Positions 1-8,095 of a stretch of DNA of 64,000 bases are shown here, in pieces. Location of the stretch: NCBI RefSeq assembly GCF_030378205.1, contig NZ_CP127385.1, positions 3,698,001 through 3,762,000 on the forward strand, written 5' to 3'. The notes under the pieces were generated by a model that did not search any database, had not been told where the DNA came from, and saw only the letters and a list, made by a program, of their open reading frames with translations. How positions within the stretch are numbered: the first letter of the stretch is position 1; the number at the start of each line of letters is the position of its first letter. A program made the translations under genes and the position numbers. The stretch comes from Bradyrhizobium sp. NP1 (GTDB taxonomy: Bacteria > Pseudomonadota > Alphaproteobacteria > Rhizobiales > Xanthobacteraceae).

Positions 1-1495
1 GCTGGTCTCGGTCGAGCCGCGCGACGGCAGCGTGCTGCGAGAGCCGCCGAAGCGGATCGAGCTGCGTTTCAATGAAAGCGTGACGGCGGGCGCCATCAAC
101 CTGATCGACGCCACCGGCCGCCTGCGCGAAGATGCCGGCGTTGCGGCGAAGGACGAAGCGGTTGTCGTGACCGTGCCGGCCGACCTGCCGAACGGCACGC
201 AGATCGTCAGCTACCGCGTGATATCGGCCGACGGCCATCCGGTGGCGGGCGCCGTGACCTTTTCGGTGGGCGCGCCGACCGCGACCAGGCCGCCGCCCGA
301 TCTCGAAGCGGGCGTCGACGGCCTGATCTGGCTGACCAGGGTGGGTCTCTATCTCGGGCTGTTCGCAGGGATCGGCGGCGTGTTCTTTCTGCGCTGGATC
401 GCCGGATCGCGCGCTGCCGCGACGCCGATTGCCATTGCGCTTGCGATCGGCATCGTCTGCGCCGTCGCATCGATTCCATTGCAGGGGTTGGATGTGCTCG
501 GCCTGCCGCTGTCCGGCGTCATCGGCACGGCGCCCTGGAAGATCGCGCTCGGCACCAGCCTCGGCCCGTCGCTGTCGATTGCCATCGCGGCGATGCTGGC
601 GAGCAGTGTCGCCTTGCGGAGCAGCTCTCGGCGAATTGGCCGCATTGTCTCGGCCCTTTCGCTCGCGGGCGTAGGTCTCGCGCTTGCCGCCAGCGGCCAT
701 GCCGCGACCGCGCCGCCGCAGGCGCTGACCCGGCCGGCGGTGTTCCTGCACGGCACGGCGGTGGCGTTCTGGCTCGGTGCCTTGATGCCGCTGCTGGCAA
801 TCCTGTGGCGGGGGAAGACGGCGCCACTTCCGGTGCTTCACCGGTTCTCGAAAGTGGCTGTGCCGGCGGTAGTCATCCTGGCGCTGACGGGCATCGCGCT
901 TGCCGTGGTGCAGCTCGAGCGGCCGCAGGCGCTGGTCGAGACGAGGTATGGCATTCTTCTCTCCATCAAGCTCGCGCTGGTGTTCACCCTGCTTGGTCTG
1001 GCCGCGCTCAACCGCTTCAGCCTCACGCCGGCGCTGGCGCGCGATCCACAGGCGACGCGGCCGCTGGCGCGTTCGATCCTGATCGAATGCGTGCTCGCGG
1101 CCGCTATCCTCGGCGTCGTCTCCGGCTGGCGTTTCACTCCGCCGCCGCGCACGCTCGTGCCGGACGCGCCGCTCGCGGTCCATATCCATACCGACAAGGC
1201 GATGTTCCAGGTGCTGGTGACGCCCGGCCGGGTCGGCGGCAATGATTTCGTGCTGCAATTGATGAACGGCGACGGCAGCCTGCTGAAGGCCAAGGAAGCA
1301 ACGCTGACGCTGAGCCAGCCGGATCGCGGAATCGAAGGCGTCGAGCGGCCGGCGGTGCTGGGGCCCGACCGCTTCTGGCACGTTCCGGATGTGCCGCTGC
1401 CGACCGCCGGCCGCTGGCACATGCGGATCGACGCGCTCGTCACGGACTTCGAAAAGATCACGCTGGAAGACGATTTCGACGTTTCGACACAATAA
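1..1495 (+). CDS. CopC-CopD fusion copper protein, 5'-truncated by the window edge
   Basis: Copper resistance or copper uptake protein: a periplasmic CopC domain fused to a CopD membrane domain. The reading frame is open from base 2, so the true start lies upstream and the signal peptide and N-terminal copper ligand are not visible. The first roughly 90 residues have the CopC pattern: a segment like PRDGSVLREPPKRIELRFNE, then a SADGHPVAG motif near residue 70. About eight hydrophobic segments follow, from DGLIWLTRVGLYLGLF to SILIECVLAAAILGVV. The last 100 or so residues form a soluble beta-rich tail. CopC binds copper in the periplasm and CopD is thought to pass it across the inner membrane. 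The family is clear; the direction of transport is not decided by sequence. The gene ends 135 bases before proS. Confidence 0.85.
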   Translation, partial: LVSVEPRDGSVLREPPKRIELRFNESVTAGAINLIDATGRLREDAGVAAKDEAVVVTVPADLPNGTQIVSYRVISADGHPVAGAVTFSVGAPTATRPPPDLEAGVDGLIWLTRVGLYLGLFAGIGGVFFLRWIAGSRAAATPIAIALAIGIVCAVASIPLQGLDVLGLPLSGVIGTAPWKIALGTSLGPSLSIAIAAMLASSVALRSSSRRIGRIVSALSLAGVGLALAASGHAATAPPQALTRPAVFLHGTAVAFWLGALMPLLAILWRGKTAPLPVLHRFSKVAVPAVVILALTGIALAVVQLERPQALVETRYGILLSIKLALVFTLLGLAALNRFSLTPALARDPQATRPLARSILIECVLAAAILGVVSGWRFTPPPRTLVPDAPLAVHIHTDKAMFQVLVTPGRVGGNDFVLQLMNGDGSLLKAKEATLTLSQPDRGIEGVERPAVLGPDRFWHVPDVPLPTAGRWHMRIDALVTDFEKITLEDDFDVSTQ

Positions 1496-1630
1496 AGGCT
1501 GGCGTCGCTTCGCCGAAAAATGATCAGCAAATCCGCTGATTTAGCGGCTTTTTCTGATACCCCGCTTGTGTTTTTCCGGCCAATCCGCTTTCACTCTTGT
1601 TCTTCCCGCCGATTCCCAGAGCGTTGGCCC

Positions 1631-2950
1631 ATGCGACTGTCGCGATTTTTGCTTCCCATCCTGAAAGAGAATCCGAAAGAGGCCGAGATCGTGTCGCACC
1701 GGCTGATGCTGCGCGCGGGCATGATGCGGCAGGAGGCGGCCGGCATCTATGCCTGGCTGCCGCTCGGCTTCCGCGTCCTGAAGAAGATCGAGCAGATCGT
1801 GCGCGAGGAGCAGGACCGCGCCGGCGCGCTGGAACTGTTGATGCCGACGCTGCAGCTCGCCGATCTCTGGCGTGAGAGCGGACGCTACGATGCCTACGGC
1901 CCGGAAATGCTGCGCATCCTCGACCGCCACAAGCGCGAGCTGCTCTATGGTCCGACCAACGAGGAGATGATCACCGAGATCTTCCGCGCCTATGTGAAGT
2001 CGTATCGCAGCCTGCCGCTGAATCTCTATCACATCCAGTGGAAGTTCCGCGACGAGCAGCGTCCGCGTTTCGGCGTGATGCGCGGCCGCGAGTTCCTGAT
2101 GAAGGACGCCTATTCCTTCGACCTCGACGAGGCAGCCGCGCGGCGCTCCTACAACAGGATGTTCGTCGCCTATTTGCGCACCTTCGCGCGGATGGGCCTG
2201 AAGGCGATCCCGATGCGCGCCGAGACCGGCCCGATCGGCGGCGATTTGAGCCACGAATTCATCGTGCTCGCGGAAACCGGGGAGTCCGGCGTCTACTGCA
2301 ACAGTGACGTGCTCAATCTGCCGATTCCCGGCGACGACACCGATTATGACGGCGATCTCACGCCTGTCATCAAGCAGTGGACCTCGCTCTATGCGGCGAC
2401 CGAGGACGTGCACGACGCGGAGCGCTTCGAGCGCGAGGTGCCGGCCGACAAAAGGGTGAATACCCGCGGCATCGAGGTCGGCCAGATCTTCTATTTCGGC
2501 ACCAAATATTCCGACACGATGAAGGCGCTGGTCGCCGGCCCCGACGGCGTCGAGGTGCCGATCCATGGCGGGTCCTATGGCGTCGGCGTCTCGCGGCTGG
2601 TCGGCGCGATCATCGAGGCGTGCCACGACGATGCCGGCATCAAATGGCCGGAAGCGGTCGCGCCATTCAAGGCTGTCATCCTGAACCTGAAGCAGGGCGC
2701 CTCCGATACCGACGCGGAATGCGAGAAGCTCTATCGCGAGCTCACGGCAAAGGGCGTCGATGTCCTCTACGACGATACCGACCAGCGTCCCGGCGGCAAA
2801 TTCGCCACCGCCGACCTGATCGGCATTCCCTGGCAGATCATGGTTGGCCCGAAGGGGCTTGCCGAAGGCAAGATCGAGCTCAAGCGGCGCAGCGACGGCT
2901 CGCGCGAAAACCTCACTCACGCCGACGTGGTCGCCAGGATCGCCGGATAG
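1631..2950 (+). CDS. proS: Prolyl-tRNA synthetase (short alphaproteobacterial type)
   Basis: Class II aminoacyl-tRNA synthetase that charges tRNA-Pro with proline in the cytosol. The 439-residue product begins [15 protein letters not shown]. It shows the class II core: the motif 1 region around residues 30-60 ([21 protein letters not shown]), motif 2 near residue 140-150 ([23 protein letters not shown]), and motif 3 with the [12 protein letters not shown] segment. The C-terminal anticodon-binding domain includes [18 protein letters not shown]. The length fits the short ProS that lacks the large editing insertion found in E. coli (about 570 residues). The reading frame stays open upstream to 1520, but homology begins at 1631, so that start is preferred. 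The gene lies upstream of lolC-lolD, as in other rhizobia. Confidence 0.96.
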   Translation: MRLSRFLLPILKENPKEAEIVSHRLMLRAGMMRQEAAGIYAWLPLGFRVLKKIEQIVREEQDRAGALELLMPTLQLADLWRESGRYDAYGPEMLRILDRHKRELLYGPTNEEMITEIFRAYVKSYRSLPLNLYHIQWKFRDEQRPRFGVMRGREFLMKDAYSFDLDEAAARRSYNRMFVAYLRTFARMGLKAIPMRAETGPIGGDLSHEFIVLAETGESGVYCNSDVLNLPIPGDDTDYDGDLTPVIKQWTSLYAATEDVHDAERFEREVPADKRVNTRGIEVGQIFYFGTKYSDTMKALVAGPDGVEVPIHGGSYGVGVSRLVGAIIEACHDDAGIKWPEAVAPFKAVILNLKQGASDTDAECEKLYRELTAKGVDVLYDDTDQRPGGKFATADLIGIPWQIMVGPKGLAEGKIELKRRSDGSRENLTHADVVARIAG

Positions 2951-3066
2951 GTTTATCCACCGCAGGCCCCGTTGCGGTCCAACCCGGCCACAATTGACCC
3001 CGAATCATGGGATGATCGAGGCATGGATGAGACCATGAACGTACCGGTTCAGACTGGCGTCGCCGA

Positions 3067-3115
3067 TCTGAAGTTCCTGCGCCGGGTGCCGCAAGCTCGC
3101 CTCGGGAACTTCAGA
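3067..3115. repeat. Intergenic inverted repeat between proS and lolC
   Basis: Eleven-base perfect arms TCTGAAGTTCC (3067-3077) and GGAACTTCAGA (3105-3115) enclose a 27-base G+C-rich spacer. It lies in the 239-base proS-lolC gap. It could be a palindromic repeat remnant or an mRNA hairpin in the lolC leader. There is no T-tract, so a simple intrinsic terminator is not supported. Confidence 0.35.
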
Positions 3116-3189
3116 CCGGGAAGCGGCACCAGAATCATGGATTTTCCAGTGCCCTTTGCTTCCCGACGTTCGTGAAAGAGGTTGCCGCA

Positions 3190-4467
3190 ATGACGCACGA
3201 CCTTCGGGAAGCCGGCCCCGCACCCTTCGCGCCATTCGAATGGATGCTTTCGGCGCGCTATCTGCGTGCGCGCCGGCGCGAGGGATTCATCTCGGTCATC
3301 GCCGGCTTTTCCTTCCTCGGCATCATGCTCGGCGTCGCCACGCTGATCATCGTGATGGCTGTCATGAACGGCTTCCGCAAGGAGCTCCTGGACAAGATCC
3401 TCGGCCTCAACGGGCACGTGCTGGTGCAGCCGCTGGAGTCACCGCTGACCGACTGGAAGGACGTCGCAGACCGGATCAGCCAGGTGCAGGGCGTGCGGCT
3501 CGCCGCACCGGTGGTCGACGGCCAGGCGTTGGCGTCCTCGCCGTTCAACGCCTCAGGCGTGTTCGTGCGCGGCATTCGCGCCGACGACCTGAACAACCTC
3601 ACTTCCATTGCCAAGAACATCAAGCAGGGCTCGATCGAGAACTTCGACGAGGGGCAGGGGGTCGCGATCGGCCGCAGGCTCGCCGATCAGCTCTCGCTGC
3701 ATGCCGGCGACAGCGTCACGCTGGTGGCCCCGCGCGGCGCGGTGACGCCGATGGGCACCACGCCGCGCATCAAGCCCTACAAGGTGGTCGCTGTGTTCGA
3801 GATCGGCATGTCCGAATACGACGCCGGCTTCGTGTTCATGCCGCTGCCGGAGGCGCAGGCCTATTTCAACCGCAACAACGACGTCACCGCGATCGAGGTG
3901 TTCACCAACAACCCCGACAGGATCGACGCTTTCAAGAAAGCCATTACCGAGGTGGCCGGCCGGCCGGTCTTTCTCGTCGACTGGAGGCAGCGCAACTCGA
4001 CCTTCTTCAACGCGCTCCAGGTCGAGCGCAACGTGATGTTCCTGATCCTGACCATGATCGTCCTGGTCGCCGCGCTGAACATCATCTCCGGCCTGATCAT
4101 GCTGGTGAAGGACAAGGGCAGCGACATCGCCGTGCTGCGCACGATGGGCGCCTCGCAGGGCTCGATCATGCGGATCTTCCTGATCACGGGTGCTGCGATC
4201 GGCGTGGTCGGCACGCTGACCGGCTTCTTCGTCGGGCTGATCATCTGCCTGAATGTCGAGTCGATCCGGCAGTTCCTGTCCTGGCTCACCAACACCGAGC
4301 TGTTCTCGCCAGAACTCTACTTCCTGTCGCGCCTGCCGGCCGAGGTCGATTTTGGCGAGACCACCGCGGTCGTCATCATGGCGCTGACGCTGTCCTTCCT
4401 GGCGACGCTCTATCCGTCGTGGCGCGCCGCGCGCCTCGATCCGGTCGAAGCGCTTCGGTACGAGTGA
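3190..4467 (+). CDS. lolC: Lipoprotein-releasing ABC transporter, permease subunit LolC/LolE
   Basis: Inner-membrane subunit of the Lol machine, which extracts mature lipoproteins from the inner membrane for delivery to the outer membrane. The 425-residue product has the MacB/FtsX-like layout. There is one membrane segment near residues 30-55 ([31 protein letters not shown]), a large periplasmic domain of about 220 residues, then three C-terminal membrane segments ([20 protein letters not shown], a second around [18 protein letters not shown], and a third near the end). The conserved [18 protein letters not shown] loop couples to the ATPase. The ATG at 3190 has GAGG eight bases upstream; an in-frame GTG at 3172 is the alternative. 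The ATPase gene lolD starts 7 bases downstream. Alphaproteobacteria usually have one such permease acting as a homodimer, so LolC versus LolE naming is a convention. Confidence 0.94.
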   Translation: MTHDLREAGPAPFAPFEWMLSARYLRARRREGFISVIAGFSFLGIMLGVATLIIVMAVMNGFRKELLDKILGLNGHVLVQPLESPLTDWKDVADRISQVQGVRLAAPVVDGQALASSPFNASGVFVRGIRADDLNNLTSIAKNIKQGSIENFDEGQGVAIGRRLADQLSLHAGDSVTLVAPRGAVTPMGTTPRIKPYKVVAVFEIGMSEYDAGFVFMPLPEAQAYFNRNNDVTAIEVFTNNPDRIDAFKKAITEVAGRPVFLVDWRQRNSTFFNALQVERNVMFLILTMIVLVAALNIISGLIMLVKDKGSDIAVLRTMGASQGSIMRIFLITGAAIGVVGTLTGFFVGLIICLNVESIRQFLSWLTNTELFSPELYFLSRLPAEVDFGETTAVVIMALTLSFLATLYPSWRAARLDPVEALRYE

Positions 4468-4474
4468 GGGGCTG

Positions 4475-5173
4475 ATGGCAGAGGGGGCGGAAGATGCACC
4501 GGTCATCTATCTTCATGAGATCAAGCGCCAGTACGTGCAGGGCGAGGCGCCGCTGATCATCCTGGACGGCGCCAAGCTCGCGCTGTGGGCCGGACAGTCG
4601 GTGGCGCTGGTCGCGCCCTCGGGCTCCGGCAAGTCGACGCTGCTGCACATCGCGGGCCTGCTCGAGACGCCCGACGAGGGCGAGGTCTATGTCGCGGGCG
4701 CGCCGACCTCGCAATTGTCGGACATGGAGCGCACCCAGATCCGCCGCACCGAGATCGGCTTCGTCTACCAGTCGCATCGGCTGTTGCCGGAATTCTCGGC
4801 GCTGGAAAACGTCATGCTGCCGCAGATGATCCGCGGCCTGAAGCGCTCCGAGACCATCAAGCGCTCGACGGAGCTGCTGGGCTATCTCGGACTCGGCGAG
4901 CGGCTCAAGCATCGGCCGGCGGAGCTTTCGGGCGGCGAGCAGCAGCGGGTCGCGATTGCGCGCGCGGTCGCCAATGCGCCCCGGGCGCTGCTTGCGGACG
5001 AGCCGACCGGCAATCTCGATCCGCACACCGCCGATCACGTGTTCCAGGCGCTGATGCAGCTCGTCAAGGCGACCCAGGTCGCGATGCTGATCGCGACCCA
5101 CAACATGGAGCTCGCCAGCCGGATGGACCGCCGGGTGTCGCTGGAAAACGGCCAGGTCGTCGAGCTGGATTAA
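4475..5173 (+). CDS. lolD: Lipoprotein-releasing ABC transporter, ATP-binding protein LolD
   Basis: Cytoplasmic ATPase that powers lipoprotein release together with the LolC/E permease encoded immediately upstream. The 232-residue sequence carries Walker A ([16 protein letters not shown], near residues 45-60), the Q-loop region ([17 protein letters not shown]), the signature [14 protein letters not shown], Walker B ([12 protein letters not shown]) and the switch histidine in IATHNMELA. It belongs to the MacB/LolD/FtsE subgroup by its [11 protein letters not shown] and PTGNLD segments. Cotranscription with lolC is expected from the 7-base spacing. A hairpin about 50 bases after the stop may end the transcript. 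Confidence 0.96.
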   Translation: MAEGAEDAPVIYLHEIKRQYVQGEAPLIILDGAKLALWAGQSVALVAPSGSGKSTLLHIAGLLETPDEGEVYVAGAPTSQLSDMERTQIRRTEIGFVYQSHRLLPEFSALENVMLPQMIRGLKRSETIKRSTELLGYLGLGERLKHRPAELSGGEQQRVAIARAVANAPRALLADEPTGNLDPHTADHVFQALMQLVKATQVAMLIATHNMELASRMDRRVSLENGQVVELD

Positions 5174-5222
5174 GCGTGTGCTTGCAGATGCGCGCTGTCT
5201 GTCGGGGGATCGAGAGCGGACA

Positions 5223-5246
5223 AACGGCTGAGGAAACCCAGCCGTT
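5223..5246. terminator. Candidate bidirectional terminator between lolD and the alpha/beta hydrolase gene
   Basis: Perfect 8-base stem AACGGCTG / CAGCCGTT with an 8-base loop, in the 106-base gap between two convergent genes. No run of T follows, so it may rely on Rho or act only as an mRNA 3' end stabiliser. Confidence 0.5.
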
Positions 5247-5279
5247 CGCCGTCAGGAAGCTTGGCTTCGCAAGGAAGCG

Positions 5280-5993
5280 TTAGTGCGCCTTGGCGCCAAC
5301 AGCCCGGGCAGCCTCCGCGATCAATGCCGCAACGGCCGCCGGCTTCGACACGTAGACTGCGTGGCTACCGGCAGTCTCGACCACCTTCGATCCCGCGCGC
5401 TGAGCCATTGAGCGTTGCGCGGGCGGCGGAATCATTTTGTCGTCCGTGGCCACCAGGTACCAGCTGGCCTTGTCTTTCCACGCAGGCTTTGTCACCGCGC
5501 CGCCGAGCGCCGCTAAACCCCAGGGGACCTGCGAGTCCGCCATGAACGCAGCCTTCTCAGGGCTGACGTCGGCGGCAAAGGAAGCCGCAAATTTGGCGCG
5601 GTCGAGCAGCAGAAATCCGTCCTGCGGCGGCAGGATAGGGGGGACCGGCGCGCCCGGGGGCGGATTGCTGATCAGCGACTCGACGGACTCGTTCTTGTCG
5701 GGCGCGAACGCGGTGACATAGACCAGGCCCTTAACGCGAGGGTTGTTGCCGGCTTCCGTGATCACGGCACCGCCGTAGGAATGCCCCACGAGCACGACGG
5801 GGCCGTCCTGAGCATCGATGACGCGCTTGGTGACGGCAACGTCGTCGGCCAGCGACGTCGTCGGGTTCTGCACGATGCTGACCTTGTAGCCGTCCTTTTT
5901 GAGGATGTTGTAGACGCCCTCCCAACCGGCACCGTCGACGAAACCTCCGTGGACCAGCACGATGTTTCCTGCGGCATTGGCGTTCTCTGACAT
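5280..5993 (-). CDS. Alpha/beta-fold hydrolase (esterase-like)
   Basis: Small serine hydrolase of 237 residues with no signal peptide, so probably cytoplasmic. The alpha/beta hydrolase hallmarks are all visible. There is an oxyanion-hole HGGFVDGAGW segment near residue 15-24. The nucleophile elbow is GHSYGG (Ser72). An acid candidate is in VATDDKM (about Asp184/185). The catalytic histidine is in GSHAVYVSKP (His211). The best resemblance is to the EstC/salicylate-esterase-like group often annotated only as alpha/beta hydrolase; the substrate cannot be inferred. The gene is transcribed away from the MarR-family gene at 6141, with palindromic operator candidates in the shared 147-base upstream region. 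Control by that regulator is therefore likely. Confidence 0.85.
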   Translation of the reverse strand: MSENANAAGNIVLVHGGFVDGAGWEGVYNILKKDGYKVSIVQNPTTSLADDVAVTKRVIDAQDGPVVLVGHSYGGAVITEAGNNPRVKGLVYVTAFAPDKNESVESLISNPPPGAPVPPILPPQDGFLLLDRAKFAASFAADVSPEKAAFMADSQVPWGLAALGGAVTKPAWKDKASWYLVATDDKMIPPPAQRSMAQRAGSKVVETAGSHAVYVSKPAAVAALIAEAARAVGAKAH

Positions 5994-6016
5994 TGGGTCT
6001 CTCCATTATTTATATT

Positions 6017-6043
6017 GTGATAATGATTATCACGATAATCATT
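6017..6043. promoter_or_regulatory. Operator candidate 1 in the divergent hydrolase-MarR promoter region
   Basis: Two overlapping perfect palindromes. Positions 6022-6043 have 10-base arms AATGATTATC / GATAATCATT around AC. Positions 6017-6033 have 8-base arms GTGATAAT / ATTATCAC around G. The core TTATC-AC-GATAA recurs at 6095-6106. MarR-family dimers bind such A+T-rich inverted repeats. The site lies 24 bases upstream of the hydrolase start, where bound repressor would block transcription of that gene. Confidence 0.7.
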
Positions 6044-6094
6044 TCGTAGGCCTGTCCGGAATGCTTGTCAAGCGACTTTTTATCGCTATATTGT

Positions 6095-6106
6095 TTATCG
6101 TGATAA
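6095..6106. promoter_or_regulatory. Operator candidate 2, upstream of the MarR-family gene
   Basis: The palindrome TTATC-GT-GATAA repeats the core of the operator candidate at 6017-6043 on the MarR side of the same intergenic region. It ends 34 bases before the MarR GTG start, consistent with autoregulation. Confidence 0.6.
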
Positions 6107-6140
6107 GTTTCTGCGGGACTTTCAGAAAAAGGAGAAAGTC

Positions 6141-6587
6141 GTGTCGGCCTCGATCAACGTGCCTCTCGATAGCCAGCTTTGCTTCTCGCTCTATGGGACC
6201 TCGATTGCGATCAATCGGGCCTATAAGCCCATGCTGGACGAACTCGGGATAACGTATCCGCAGTACCTGGTCTTGAGCGCGCTTTGGGAAGGCGATGAGC
6301 GGACGATTACCGCGATTGCGGACCGGCTTGCGCTAGAGCCGAGCACGATCACGCCGCTCGTCAAACGGCTCGAGCAGGCCGGTTTCCTGGCGCGGCAACG
6401 CGATACCAAGGATGAGCGGCAGGTGCATGTTCGTTTGACAACGAAGGGCAGGAATCTCCGCGCAAAGACGAAATGCCTGACGGACACGCTGCTCGAACGA
6501 TCCGGGATGACGGTCGATGAGCTCACGGCGCTCAATCGAAAGATCCAGGCGCTCCGCGACGCGCTGGTCGCCAGCGATCGGCGTTGA
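6141..6587 (+). CDS. MarR-family regulator, OhrR-like
   Basis: Winged-helix transcriptional repressor of 148 residues. It matches the OhrR subgroup of MarR. An N-terminal LCFSLYGTSIAINRAYKP segment carries a cysteine at position 14, equivalent to the peroxide-sensing cysteine of OhrR, and DELGITYPQYLVLSALWE follows. The recognition-helix region is ALEPSTITPLVKRLEQAG and the wing RQRDTKDERQVHVRLTTKG. In known OhrR proteins, oxidation of the N-terminal cysteine by organic hydroperoxide releases the DNA. The start is GTG with GGAG seven bases upstream. The neighbour is an alpha/beta hydrolase, not the usual Ohr peroxidase. The signal may therefore be peroxide or another electrophile; that part is inference. 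Confidence 0.88.
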   Translation: MSASINVPLDSQLCFSLYGTSIAINRAYKPMLDELGITYPQYLVLSALWEGDERTITAIADRLALEPSTITPLVKRLEQAGFLARQRDTKDERQVHVRLTTKGRNLRAKTKCLTDTLLERSGMTVDELTALNRKIQALRDALVASDRR

Positions 6588-6675
6588 GCGGAAGCACCCG
6601 ACGCTTCTTCAAGCGCATGCGCGCAAAAATCGATTTCGCAAGCGATTTCAAGCTGATTTGGGTCGTCCAGTCCCC

Positions 6676-6694
6676 AGCGCAAAAATATTGCGCT
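6676..6694. terminator. Hairpin downstream of the MarR-family gene
   Basis: Perfect 7-base stem AGCGCAA / TTGCGCT with a 5-base A+T loop, 88 bases after the regulator's stop. It lacks a T-tract. It might end the transcript, or it may be the left edge of the repeat that follows. Confidence 0.35.
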
Positions 6695-6699
6695 TGAGC

Positions 6700-7080
6700 C
6701 GTCGGGCAAATCAGTGGCTTCCCTCGGCGTGTCCTGCACCGGTGAGAGGGGCGTACGCGTCGTCACGAACGTTGGGTGCGGGATGCGATGGACGCCTTGG
6801 CATCAACTGACGAGTGATGCGCAGGCGGACGGCGAAGTCGTGTGGTCCTGATGCCCCGACGCTGGCATCAAGTTCGCGGGTAGTGACCCGCTGACGACGG
6901 TGGCAAGAAAGCCCGGTCACCGGGGAGAGCACGAAGGAAGCCGTTAAAACCAATCGCGCAGGGAAGGCCGGACTGTTTCGGTTGAACCTGTGGTGACTAA
7001 CTCGTGTGCTTTTTAATTGCGCACGAGGCCGCGGGTGCAATCGGCACCTGGCTTTCCCTGCGCCCTCCACGACGAGGGAC
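6700..7080 (+). repeat. Bradyrhizobium-type interspersed repeat with strong predicted RNA structure
   Basis: Noncoding stretch filling most of the 615-base gap between the MarR-family gene and the DUF3551 gene. I recall near-identical text at many sites in Bradyrhizobium genomes, where its complement is often mis-annotated as a hypothetical protein; this is memory and was not checked. Structure seen directly: a 15-base stem (6957-6971 with 7048-7062, two G-T wobbles), an internal 9-base stem (7001-7009 with 7019-7027, one wobble), a GGTGC/GCACC hairpin (7034-7038 with 7044-7048), a palindrome CCCGGT-C-ACCGGG near 6912-6924, and a CCCTC/GAGGG hairpin (7063-7067 with 7074-7078) at the right end. 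The 5' boundary is approximate. No transposase and no credible ORF lies inside. Confidence 0.65.
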
Positions 7081-7202
7081 ATGAAAGATGCAGGACCCGG
7101 ACGCGACGAGCGCCGCGGGAATGCGAAGTCGCGCGCCCTGTCGACGTGATTGCGCGGGACGCCGCCGCGCGGAGCCGGGGAGCTCGCAATGACTGACCAG
7201 GG

Positions 7203-7493
7203 CTACAAATCGAAGCCGAAAGAATGGTCCAGATAGTAGCCGCGGTGCCTGCGGTCGCGCCGCGGCGGATAGGCTCTGGCGCCGGCGAAATAGGGGTTGA
7301 CGATGCATTGCGCGGCGCGACCGGACGCCGAGAGGTTACATTGCGGCATCGACGTGTAGCGGCATTCGTAATAGTTCAGCGGGCCCCAGACCTGCAGGCA
7401 GATCGGATAGTTCGGGCCGTAGGTCTGCGCGCTGGCCGGCGCAGCCGCGCCAAGCGTCGCGATCACGGGAACGGCGAGGGCGAGGATGCGCAT
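7203..7493 (-). CDS. Small secreted DUF3551-family protein
   Basis: Exported protein of 96 residues and unknown function. An N-terminal signal peptide (MRILALAVPVIATLGAAAPASAQ) is followed by a short mature region with the DUF3551 signature YPICLQVWGPLNYYECRYTS, four cysteines and the SGRAAQCIVNPY motif. The tail is Arg/Tyr-rich. These proteins are abundant in Bradyrhizobium and Rhodopseudomonas, and no activity is established. The ATG at 7493 is chosen because AGGAG lies six bases upstream and it opens directly into the signal peptide; the frame stays open to 7511. Confidence 0.85.
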   Translation of the reverse strand: MRILALAVPVIATLGAAAPASAQTYGPNYPICLQVWGPLNYYECRYTSMPQCNLSASGRAAQCIVNPYFAGARAYPPRRDRRHRGYYLDHSFGFDL

Positions 7494-7768
7494 GAGAATC
7501 TCCTGGGACAAAGCTTTGACGGCACCTCAACCGCCCCGGAGGTCTTGCGTCAACTCACGTTCATGCGGGGCCGCGGGCGCTCAAGAGCGTGGAAGGGGCG
7601 GGTCGCGGGGCGCGGGCCGCGAAAGGCCGTGGTTTCCACGGACGTCCGGATCGTCGTTCTCGCCGATGAAACAGGGCTGCGGATGCGGGAGAAAAGACAC
7701 TCCCGTACCGTACCGCGACCCGATTTAACCATGAACGCGGGCGCCTCCGAAGCCCGTCTCAGCCTCGC

Positions 7769-7796
7769 TTGACTCTTGGAACAAAATAAGAACAAT
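7769..7796 (+). promoter_or_regulatory. Candidate promoter for the 32-residue SOS peptide gene
   Basis: TTGACT (7769-7774) as -35, a 16-base spacer, then AACAAT (7791-7796) as -10, four of six matches to TATAAT. Both LexA boxes overlap the spacer, the -10 and the expected start point, an arrangement suited to repression. Confidence 0.5.
7779..7793 (-). promoter_or_regulatory. LexA box 1 (reverse orientation)
   Basis: GAAC-N7-GAAC, the complement of the alphaproteobacterial LexA consensus GTTC-N7-GTTC. It lies 37 bases upstream of the small ORF at 7830 and inside its candidate promoter. Confidence 0.7.
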
Positions 7797-7811
7797 GTTC
7801 TCTCTATGTTC
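7797..7811 (+). promoter_or_regulatory. LexA box 2 (forward orientation)
   Basis: Exact GTTC-N7-GTTC, the alphaproteobacterial SOS operator. It is separated from the reverse box by three bases and ends 18 bases before the ATG at 7830. The same pattern occurs upstream of lexA in this window at 41324-41338, which supports the reading. Confidence 0.8.
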
Positions 7812-7829
7812 TAGTCCGAGGAGGCGTTC

Positions 7830-7928
7830 ATGTTGAGGGTTTTCGTGGAAGAGGCGGCTGCACTGACTTCGCTGGCGCTGTTCGTCGGGATGATCGCGGT
7901 CTGGGCCCAGCTCATCACCCAGCTCTGA
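7830..7928 (+). CDS. 32-residue single-span membrane peptide, LexA-controlled
   Basis: Short gene encoding a peptide that starts MLRVFVEEAAALTSL and ends WAQLITQL. Residues 9-29 form one hydrophobic segment (AAALTSLALFVGMIAVWAQLI), so an inner-membrane peptide is expected. The start is well supported: GAGGAGG at 7818-7824, five bases before the ATG. Two LexA boxes lie immediately upstream, so induction by DNA damage is expected. The layout resembles Caulobacter SidA, a 29-residue SOS-induced membrane peptide that blocks cell division through FtsW/FtsN. That is an analogy of size, topology and control, not demonstrated homology. dnaE begins 167 bases downstream. I believe similar short ORFs occur in other Bradyrhizobium genomes, but could not check. 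Confidence 0.72.
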   Translation: MLRVFVEEAAALTSLALFVGMIAVWAQLITQL

Positions 7929-8095
7929 TCAGGGCGCCCGGCCGGGGCTGGGGAAAAGCCGGAGGAGGCGCGCCAGGGGCGCCCCTCGCGTGGACACCCA
8001 GGCTACAAGGCGGCAGCATTGCGGGTGCGAGTCGGGTTCCTCCGGCAGCTTCCGCAGCCTAGAGCCCGCCCACCTTCCAGTCATTCAGCGTGCCC

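Noticed and set aside
3023..3175. 50-codon ORF between proS and lolC
   Set aside because: No properly spaced ribosome-binding site, and it covers an inverted repeat that better explains the sequence.
6711..7082. Reverse ORF of 123 codons in the MarR-DUF3551 gap
   Set aside because: It lies within the structured repeat and matches the kind of spurious hypothetical protein I recall being annotated over that repeat; it has no ribosome-binding site.
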